Assembly: GCA_050699035.1 (NCBI GenBank)
Contig: JBOHDE010000124.1
Location: 1-11,331, forward strand
Source of the DNA: WHTB01 sp050699035
GTDB lineage: Bacteria; Actinomycetota; Actinomycetes; Propionibacteriales; Nocardioidaceae
Length of the DNA stretch: 11,331 bases
Direction: 5' to 3'
Made by a program: the position numbers and the translations under genes. Below are positions 7,015 through 11,331 of this stretch, piece by piece. How positions within the stretch are numbered: the first letter of the stretch is position 1; each line of letters opens with the position of its first letter. Under the pieces are notes generated by a model. It searched no databases. It saw nothing but the letters and a program-made list of their open reading frames with translations, and was not told the DNA's origin.

Positions 7015-7614
7015 GTGACCATCCTGAGCACTCTTGATCCCCGAGCGCCGCTCGTGCTCGACACATTCGAGCTCGGACGCCGCCCTGGGTCTCAGCGCCA
7101 GATGGCCCGGTCGGTGCCGGCACCGGCGGACCTCGGTATCGACGTACTCGAGGTGCCTGAGGGCAGCGACCTCGAGCTGGATCTTCGGCTCGAGGCTGTC
7201 ATGGAAGGCGTGCTCGTGACCGGAACGGCGCGGGCGCAGCTCGTCGGCGAGTGCACGCGGTGCCTGGAGCGGCTCGAGCAGGATCTCGAGGTCGACCTCC
7301 AGGAGCTGTACGCATACGACGACGGGGACCGTCGCGCCAACGGCGCCGAGGACGAAGAGACCAGTCGGCTCGAGGGCGACTACCTCGATCTCGAGCCGGT
7401 GGTGCGGGATGCGGTGGTGCTGGCGCTGCCGTACACCCCGCTGTGCCGGGACGACTGCCCCGGGCTGTGCCCCACCTGCGGGGCGCGGCTCGCAGACGAC
7501 CCCGAGCACGACCACGGTGAGCCGATCGACCCACGCTGGGCGGCGCTCACCACGCTGACTGACGACGAGGCAATCGCCGGGCCGGGCAACCGGACCGGCT
7601 CAGATGAGGAGTAG
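7015..7614 (+). CDS. DUF177 (YceD-like) protein, 23S rRNA accumulation factor
   Basis: This 199-residue protein belongs to the YceD/DUF177 family, which in E. coli and plastids is needed for normal 23S rRNA levels and is typically encoded beside rpmF. The N-terminal LDPRAPLVLDTFELGRRPGS is characteristic of the actinobacterial branch. Cysteines C80/C83 (ECTRC) and C144, C148, C152, C155 (CRDDCPGLCPTC) probably bind zinc. An acidic linker (DDGDRRANGAEDEE) lies between them. GTG at 7015 lacks a strong ribosome binding site but keeps the conserved N-terminus. Its stop TAG is 3 bases before rpmF, whose ribosome binding site lies inside this gene, so the two are co-translated. Confidence 0.88.
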   Translation: MTILSTLDPRAPLVLDTFELGRRPGSQRQMARSVPAPADLGIDVLEVPEGSDLELDLRLEAVMEGVLVTGTARAQLVGECTRCLERLEQDLEVDLQELYAYDDGDRRANGAEDEETSRLEGDYLDLEPVVRDAVVLALPYTPLCRDDCPGLCPTCGARLADDPEHDHGEPIDPRWAALTTLTDDEAIAGPGNRTGSDEE

Positions 7615-7617
7615 ACC

Positions 7618-7803
7618 GTGGCTGTTCCGAAGCGGAAGATGTCGCGCAGCAACACGCGTCACCGCCGTTCGCAGTGGAAGGCCACCGCACCCTCGCTGGT
7701 GACGTGCGCCAACCCCGCCTGCGGCTCCAAGCATCTCCCGCACCGAGCCTGCCCCGTGTGCGGCCAGTACGGCCCACGCGGCGACCTGCGCCGGGTGCTC
7801 TGA
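7618..7803 (+). CDS. rpmF: 50S ribosomal protein L32 (zinc-binding form)
   Basis: This 61-residue large-subunit protein starts MAVPKRKMSRSNTRHRRSQW, the classic L32 N-terminus. The zinc ribbon is CANPAC and CPVC (C30/C35 and C45/C48), the four-cysteine form. GTG at 7618 is preceded by GAGGAG (7606-7611) at 6-base spacing; that site overlaps the last codons of the DUF177 gene. The yceD-rpmF pairing is conserved across bacteria and suggests matched production of an rRNA maturation factor and a ribosomal protein. Confidence 0.96.
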   Translation: MAVPKRKMSRSNTRHRRSQWKATAPSLVTCANPACGSKHLPHRACPVCGQYGPRGDLRRVL

Positions 7804-7816
7804 TCCAGCCGATGCC

Positions 7817-8539
7817 GTGACCGAGTCGGCGAGCGCAACGGACGCGTCGCACGACGAGCTGCGCGAACAGCTCGGGGTCGTCGATCTCGACCCGGAGCTC
7901 CTTGAGCGCGCCCTGACCCACCGGTCCTACGCGTACGAGAACGGCGGCCTGCCGACCAACGAGCGGCTGGAGTTCCTGGGCGACTCGGTGCTCGGCGTCG
8001 TGGTCACCGAGACGTTGTACCGGATCCATCCCGACCTGTCCGAGGGCCGGCTGGCCAAGCTGCGCGCGGCAGTCGTCAACGCCCGTGCGCTCGCCGAGGT
8101 CGGCCGTACGCTCGGCCTCGGCAGCTATGTCCGGCTGGGCCGGGGCGAGGACAGCACCGGCGGTCGCGACAAGGCGTCCATCCTGTCCGACACCGTCGAG
8201 GCCGTGATCGGCGCCGTCTTCGTCGACCAGGGTTACGTGGTCGCCGGCGACGTCGTACACCGGCTGTTCGACCCGGTGATCGCGGCAGCGTCCGAGATGG
8301 GCGCCGGCCTCGACTGGAAGACCTCGCTGCAAGAGCTCACCGCCAACGCCTCGCTCGGGGTGCCGGAGTACCTCATCGACGAGGACGGCCCCGACCACGA
8401 GAAGGTGTTCACGGCCCGCGTCCGGGTCGCCGACGGCGTCTACGGCCGCGGCACCGGTCGGTCCAAGAAGGAGGCCGAGCAGCAGGCGGCCGAGACGGCC
8501 TACCGGGCGTTGCAGCAGTCCGTGACCGTCGAACGCTGA
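7817..8539 (+). CDS. rnc: Ribonuclease III
   Basis: This 240-residue endonuclease cuts double-stranded RNA, notably the rRNA precursor stems. The catalytic domain has the signature NERLEFLGDSVLG (48-60), with metal-binding E52 and D56, and a second metal pair D125/E128 in SDTVEAVIGAVFVD. A C-terminal dsRNA-binding domain covers about residues 165-235 (WKTSLQELTA ... GRSKKEAEQQAAETAYRAL). The start is GTG at 7817, 13 bases after rpmF and without a strong ribosome binding site, so it probably depends on coupling. Length and all motifs are normal. Confidence 0.96.
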   Translation: MTESASATDASHDELREQLGVVDLDPELLERALTHRSYAYENGGLPTNERLEFLGDSVLGVVVTETLYRIHPDLSEGRLAKLRAAVVNARALAEVGRTLGLGSYVRLGRGEDSTGGRDKASILSDTVEAVIGAVFVDQGYVVAGDVVHRLFDPVIAAASEMGAGLDWKTSLQELTANASLGVPEYLIDEDGPDHEKVFTARVRVADGVYGRGTGRSKKEAEQQAAETAYRALQQSVTVER

Positions 8540-8545
8540 CCGACG

Positions 8546-9397
8546 GTGCCCGAGCTCCCCGAGGTCGAGGTCGTCCGGCGCGGCCTGGCAGCCCATGTCG
8601 TCGGCCGACGTATCACGACGGCCGAGGTGCTCGAGTCACGTTCCGTCCGCCGCCACCTCGCCGGGCCGTACGACTTCGCCGGCCGGCTGGCCGGGCGTGA
8701 GGTCACCGGCGCCCGGCGGCGCGGGAAGTACCTCTGGTTGCCGCTCGACGACGAGGACGCGATCGTCGCCCACCTCGGGATGAGCGGCCAGCTGCTGGTG
8801 CAGCCGCCGGGCGCGGAGGCCGACCGGCACCTGCGGGTCAGGGTGACGCTGTCCGACGGCAACCAGCTGCGCTTCTGCGACCAGCGCATGTTCGGCGGGC
8901 TGATGGTCTCCGAGGGCGGCGCCGAGCTGCCGACCGAAGTCGCGCACATCGGCCGTGACCCGCTCGACCCCGAGTTCGACCAGGGCGCCTGGCTGGCCGG
9001 CCTGCGCCGCCGCCGGACCGGGATCAAGCGCGCCCTGCTTGACCAGACCCTGGCCTCGGGCATCGGCAACATCTACGCCGACGAGGCGCTGTGGCAGGCC
9101 CGCCTGCACTTCGCCCGGCCGACGGAGACGCTGCGTCGATCCGAGGGCATCCGGCTGATCGACGCGGCCCGGGACGTGATGCGGGCCGCGTTGTCCGAGG
9201 GCGGCACGTCGTTCGATGCGCTGTACGTCGACGTCAACGGGCAGAGCGGCTACTTCGATCGTTCGCTGCAGGTGTACGGGCGGGAGTCGGAGCCCTGTGC
9301 CCGCTGCGGTACGCCGATCCGGCGCGACCCGTTCATGAACCGCTCGTCGTACACCTGCCCGCGCTGCCAGCCCCGCCCCCGCCGCGCTCGCTGGTGA
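8546..9397 (+). CDS. mutM: Formamidopyrimidine-DNA glycosylase (Fpg/MutM)
   Basis: This 283-residue bifunctional glycosylase/AP lyase removes 8-oxoguanine and formamidopyrimidines from DNA. P2 (Schiff-base nucleophile after Met removal) and E3 lie in MPELPEVEVVRRGL. Catalytic lysine K61 is in RRGKYL. The lesion-void fillers M79, R114 and F116 are present, as is the GIGNIYADEALW helix-two-turn-helix segment. The C-terminal zinc finger has C251, C254, C271 and C274 with R266 in the conserved DNA-binding position. The GTG start is 6 bases after the rnc stop with no clear ribosome binding site, so coupling to rnc is likely. This is the last gene of the conserved cluster; smc, often next in actinobacteria, is absent. 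Confidence 0.95.
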   Translation: MPELPEVEVVRRGLAAHVVGRRITTAEVLESRSVRRHLAGPYDFAGRLAGREVTGARRRGKYLWLPLDDEDAIVAHLGMSGQLLVQPPGAEADRHLRVRVTLSDGNQLRFCDQRMFGGLMVSEGGAELPTEVAHIGRDPLDPEFDQGAWLAGLRRRRTGIKRALLDQTLASGIGNIYADEALWQARLHFARPTETLRRSEGIRLIDAARDVMRAALSEGGTSFDALYVDVNGQSGYFDRSLQVYGRESEPCARCGTPIRRDPFMNRSSYTCPRCQPRPRRARW

Positions 9398-9421
9398 CCC
9401 ACTCCTGAAATGAGCCCCAGC

Positions 9422-9524
9422 GCGAGAGGGGGACGGGAAGTCGCCGGCCGGACGATCTGCGGATGCCGAAAGGCGGGAAAGGCCGCTTCGGCAGGCTCGT
9501 GAACCGGCCTTTCCGCACTCTCGC
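9422..9524 (+). terminator. Nested stem-loop after mutM, probable operon terminator
   Basis: An inner stem pairs GCGGGAAAGGCCG (9473-9485) with CGGCCTTTCCGC (9505-9516), 12 bp with one bulged G. An outer stem pairs GCGAGAG (9422-9428) with CTCTCGC (9518-9524), only one base beyond the inner stem on the right. The left-hand loop (9429-9472) contains the self-complementary CCGGCCGG. The alternative hairpin GCCGAA/TTCGGC (9465-9470 with 9487-9492) competes with the inner stem. It begins 25 bases after the mutM stop, so a terminator is the simplest reading. A structured RNA is also possible. Confidence 0.5.
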
Positions 9525-9532
9525 CGGTCGAG

Positions 9533-9593
9533 CCCCGGACACGGGTGCGGCGCAGCCCCCGAATACTCGCGCCGAGGTTGCGCATATGTCGGG
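9533..9593 (+). repeat. Dispersed palindromic repeat, copy 1
   Basis: This is a complete copy of the family with the core CGCCGAGGTTGCGC (9570-9583). The first 51 bases (9533-9583) are identical to 9810-9860, and 55 of the first 56 match. The 3' part (from about 9558) can fold with CCCGA and TCGGG at its base, an ATA/TAT section, GCGC/GCGC at the top and a CGAGGTT loop, with a few bulges. Confidence 0.85.
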
Positions 9594-9647
9594 AGTCCTG
9601 GAAAGAATTGAGCCTCTGTGGGGCTGGGCCGGATAACGGCCGGGGAT

Positions 9648-9667
9648 GCGTGACAAATACGTCACGC
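9648..9667. promoter_or_regulatory. Perfect 7-bp palindrome GCGTGAC-N6-GTCACGC
   Basis: GCGTGAC (9648-9654) and GTCACGC (9661-9667) are separated by AAATAC and followed by TTT. The 20-base dyad with an AT-rich centre looks like the binding site of a dimeric regulator. It could equally be a small terminator hairpin. GGCCG/CGGCC (9627-9631 with 9637-9641) forms another small stem just upstream. No regulator gene is in the window. Confidence 0.35.
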
Positions 9668-9809
9668 TTTCCTTGCCGTTGTACGAGTTCGACGGCAGGG
9701 GCCGGCGAGCGCGTGCGCGACATGGACGATCTGGGGGTCCTCACCGCCGGATCGGCCCCGACTTCGTCCATCGGGACCATGACGTCGCCGACCCGCACCT
9801 CCGACAGTT

Positions 9810-9891
9810 CCCCGGACACGGGTGCGGCGCAGCCCCCGAATACTCGCGCCGAGGTTGCGCGTATGCAGACATATGCGCAACCTCGGCGCGA
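9810..9891. repeat. Repeat copies 2 and 3 fused as a 22-bp palindrome
   Basis: Copy 2 (9810-9865, plus orientation, core 9847-9860) is joined head to head with copy 3 (minus orientation, core 9875-9888). The arms 9844-9865 and 9870-9891 pair over 22 bp with a single G-T wobble and a four-base CAGA loop. This would form a very stable hairpin in RNA or a cruciform in DNA. Copy 2 has lost the TCGGG end seen in copies 1 and 5, consistent with a rearrangement joining two units. Confidence 0.88.
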
Positions 9892-9897
9892 AGAGCA

Positions 9898-9927
9898 CCG
9901 ACATACGCGCAACCTCGGCGCGAATGG
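9898..9927 (-). repeat. Dispersed palindromic repeat, copy 4
   Basis: The minus-orientation core GCGCAACCTCGGCG (9907-9920) sits 32 bases after that of copy 3. The two share CGACAT- or AGACAT-type left flanks and CGCGAA right flanks, giving a short tandem. It begins with CCGACATACG, the complement of the CGTATGTCGG end of the family. Confidence 0.8.
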
Positions 9928-10022
9928 GTGGGTCCGAGGGGGGAGTACCGTGCTGAACGTATGTGAGTCATTGCGGTAAGTCATCGAGCTCACCGTCCCG
10001 GTCGCCCCACCTGGAGGAGCAC

Positions 10023-11057
10023 ATGCGTACTTCGAGACATCCCCTGACCCTCGTCGCGACGGCGTCGCTGGGCGTGACAGCCCTGGTCGGCTCGCCGGCG
10101 CAGGCGGTCGACCAGACCTGCGAGGTGGCCGACCAGCGGCCGACGGTCCGCTTCCTCGACTTCGACAGCGGCGTCGACAACCGGATGGCCGGCGGCGGGT
10201 GCAGCATCAACGACCTGGTCGACGACGAGAGCGCGTGGGACAGCCACGGCGGCTTCGTCCGTCACGTCACCGAGGTCGCCGACTCGCTCCGCAGCGACGG
10301 TGTCATCGGCGCGAAGGAGCAGTCCGCTCTCCTCAGCACCGCGGGTCGCTCCGATGTCGGCCGGTCCGCCCCGTACCAACTGCTGTTCGACGGGACCGCC
10401 GCCTCGTTCGCCGACTGGGCCTACGCCGGTGACGGCGGCTTCGACCTGCAACCCGATGGCACGATCCGGAGCCGGGTCGGGGCCACCGGCGGGTTCGGCA
10501 CCCTGTGGTACACCCCGGAGCAGTTCGGGGACTTCTCGATGCGGCTGCAGTTCCGTGACGACGCGCCGGGCGACGGCCGTGCCAACAGCGGCATCCAGGT
10601 CCGCTTCCCACCGTTGTCCGCTCCGGTCGAGGGCTGCCCGACGACGTTCAACGGCAACGAGACCAACAACCTGTCCTGGATCGCGGTGAACTGCGGCCAC
10701 GAGGTGCAGGTCAACGACTCGCTCGAGGCGCCCGGCAACGACCCGCGCAAGACCGGCTCGATCTACGGCTTCGCGGATCTCAACCGTGAGCAGGCCCGTG
10801 CCACCGACAAAGGGGTGTGGAACGACCTCGAGGTCCGGGTGGTGGGTCAGCACTACACCGTCATCCGCAACGGCGTCGTCATCAACGAGTTCGAGAACCT
10901 GCCGGGCCTTCCGTTCCCGGGCCGCCCGAACGACCCCGACTCCAGCAGCCGCGGCCTGGTCGGCCATGTCGGCCTGCAGGCCCACGGCTCCGCACCCGAT
11001 GTCGTCTCGTACCGCAACGTCCGGGTGCGCGACCTCGCCGAGAAGGACTGCCCCTGA
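10023..11057 (+). CDS. Secreted DUF1080 (3-keto-disaccharide hydrolase-like) protein
   Basis: This 344-residue exported protein starts at the ATG preceded by GGAGGAG (10013-10019). The signal peptide has an N-terminal RTSRH, a hydrophobic stretch at about 8-24 and AQA at 26-28, with cleavage expected after A28. An N-terminal domain (about 30-115) carries C33, C60 and the segment GGGCSINDLVDDESAW. It resembles, from memory, an uncharacterised segment that accompanies DUF1080, ThuA or sugar dehydrogenase domains in secreted actinobacterial proteins. Residues 118-340 form the DUF1080 lectin-like fold, with LFDGTAASFADWAY, LWYTPEQFGDFSMRLQF, NSGIQVRF, HEVQVND, TGSIYGF and a C-terminal VSYRNVRVRDL. 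The family is linked to hydrolysis of 3-keto sugars or to glycan binding; the substrate here is unknown. The frame is open back to 9963, but the signal peptide and ribosome binding site fix the start. The flanks carry repeat elements. Confidence 0.85.
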   Translation: MRTSRHPLTLVATASLGVTALVGSPAQAVDQTCEVADQRPTVRFLDFDSGVDNRMAGGGCSINDLVDDESAWDSHGGFVRHVTEVADSLRSDGVIGAKEQSALLSTAGRSDVGRSAPYQLLFDGTAASFADWAYAGDGGFDLQPDGTIRSRVGATGGFGTLWYTPEQFGDFSMRLQFRDDAPGDGRANSGIQVRFPPLSAPVEGCPTTFNGNETNNLSWIAVNCGHEVQVNDSLEAPGNDPRKTGSIYGFADLNREQARATDKGVWNDLEVRVVGQHYTVIRNGVVINEFENLPGLPFPGRPNDPDSSSRGLVGHVGLQAHGSAPDVVSYRNVRVRDLAEKDCP

Positions 11058-11113
11058 CCCACATCCTGGGGAGACATGAGTGAGCCTGGCGATCGCCTTT
11101 GGGTTCCGGGTCG

Positions 11114-11163
11114 GTCGCGTGTCATGTGGTGGGCCTGACGCCGCGGGGCCGATGACACGCGAC
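11114..11163 (+). terminator. 12-bp perfect inverted repeat after the secreted gene
   Basis: GTCGCGTGTCAT (11114-11125) and ATGACACGCGAC (11152-11163) are perfect complements separated by 26 bases, which themselves contain a GGGCC/GGCC pairing. It begins 57 bases after the stop codon of the secreted gene and is a plausible terminator. The perfect arms with a long spacer could also be an operator pair or the ends of a small insertion remnant. Confidence 0.5.
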
Positions 11164-11174
11164 TGGGCGGCGAT

Positions 11175-11228
11175 GACCGGGTGCGGTGCCGGCCCCGATA
11201 CTTACGCCGAGGTTGCGCGAGTGTCGGG
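11175..11228 (+). repeat. Dispersed palindromic repeat, copy 5
   Basis: The core CGCCGAGGTTGCGC is at 11205-11218. The upstream part (GACCGGGTGCGGTGCCGG) is a diverged version of the 5' part of copies 1 and 2. Positions 11194-11207 pair with 11215-11228: 14 positions with one mismatch (A11204/C11218) and three G-T wobbles, closing a CGAGGTT loop. Substitutions relative to copies 1 and 2 largely preserve pairing, which suggests the fold is maintained. Confidence 0.82.
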
Positions 11229-11247
11229 TTCGGCGTGTTGCTCGCGA

Positions 11248-11316
11248 CGAAGTGAACGGAATTGCTGTCTGCAGTCGCTGGTGGCGACAGTTTCGTTCAC
11301 TTCGAGCCAGCGAAGT
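11248..11316. repeat. Overlapping inverted repeats at the window end
   Basis: CGAAGTGAACG (11248-11258) is complementary to CGTTCACTTCG (11294-11304), and CTGTC (11265-11269) extends the pairing with GACAG (11286-11290). Inside, TCGC/GCGA (11275-11278 with 11284-11287) can form a smaller stem. ACTTCG (11299-11304) can instead pair with CGAAGT (11311-11316) around AGCCAG. The two folds share 11299-11304 and are mutually exclusive. No gene is visible from 11229 to the end of the window, so the element may belong to the next gene. Confidence 0.5.
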
Positions 11317-11331
11317 TCCACCTCGATCCGT

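Larger units (their letters stand above)
9398..10022. other. Non-coding, repeat-rich stretch between mutM and the secreted gene
   Basis: These 625 bases contain no convincing gene. Open frames here run straight through inverted repeats and share no recognisable domain. The stretch holds a nested stem-loop structure (9422-9524), repeat copy 1 (9533-9593), a GCGTGAC palindrome (9648-9667), repeat copies 2 to 4 (9810-9927), and the leader of the secreted gene with its ribosome binding site (10013-10019). The segment 9595-9809 lies between the two long repeat copies and may contain an eroded coding remnant on the minus strand. Confidence 0.75.

Noticed and set aside
9648..9667. CRP/FNR-type site
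   Set aside because: The GTGA and TCAC half-sites are separated by 8 bases, not the 6 of the consensus.
9533..9927. CRISPR array
   Set aside because: Units occur in both orientations with unequal spacing and no regular spacers, and no cas genes are present.
9545..9979. 144-codon and 106-codon plus-strand frames in the repeat region
   Set aside because: They run through both arms of the palindromic repeats and into the leader of the secreted gene, and show no domain.
9250..9993. 247-codon minus-strand frame over the end of mutM and the repeats
   Set aside because: It overlaps the mutM zinc finger and contains the repeat several times, so it is not a whole gene; only an internal piece near 9650-9812 was kept as a weak remnant.
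11076..11138. 20-codon frame starting ATG after GGGGAG
   Set aside because: The ribosome binding site is too close, it runs into the inverted repeat at 11114, and there is no similarity to judge by.
1..11331. tRNA or rRNA genes
   Set aside because: No cloverleaf, T-arm GTTCGAATC-type sequence or rRNA sequence was found on either strand by eye.

Overview
This window is a high-GC actinobacterial chromosome segment. The evidence is the extreme GC at third codon positions, GTG starts throughout the housekeeping genes, zinc-binding (four-cysteine) forms of L28 and L32, and a conserved actinobacterial gene order. The order recalls the mycobacterial sepIVA-DUF177-rnc-fpg neighbourhood. A Nocardioides-like or other Propionibacteriales host is only a guess from the style of the secreted gene and the GC content.

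Layout: (1) Positions 1-130 hold two strong stem-loops; the second lies just past the end of rpmB. (2) rpmB (L28) reads leftward, and a divergent control region separates it from a rightward run: a FakA/YloV-like DAK2 protein, recG, rsmD, coaD and a short DivIVA/SepIVA-like coiled-coil protein. recG and rsmD overlap by 4 bases, while coaD has its own leader and a strong ribosome binding site. (3) A leftward alpha/beta hydrolase gene (6001-6846) is inserted into the cluster. (4) A second rightward run follows: DUF177 (YceD-like), rpmF (L32), rnc and mutM, apparently one transcript from a promoter near 6930-6959. (5) After mutM the sequence changes. A 625-base non-coding stretch is packed with stem-loops and a repeat family with the 14-base core CGCCGAGGTTGCGC. 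(6) A secreted protein with a 3-keto-disaccharide hydrolase-like (DUF1080) domain follows at 10023-11057. (7) The last 270 bases hold another non-coding stretch with a 12-bp perfect inverted repeat, a fifth copy of the repeat and a further set of competing hairpins cut by the window edge.

The housekeeping part combines ribosome assembly and rRNA processing (L28, L32, DUF177, RsmD, RNase III), genome maintenance (RecG, MutM), CoA synthesis (CoaD), probable fatty acid phosphorylation (DAK2 protein) and septation (SepIVA-like). The most unusual material is the repeat family around the secreted gene. Each complete copy can fold into a hairpin of about 35 nt with a constant CGAGGTT loop, and copies 2 and 3 are fused head to head into a near-perfect 22-bp palindrome. 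Other points of interest are an alpha/beta hydrolase with an aspartate nucleophile but no histidine at the usual catalytic position, and GTG starts for all eleven non-secreted genes. I did not find a new multi-gene system.
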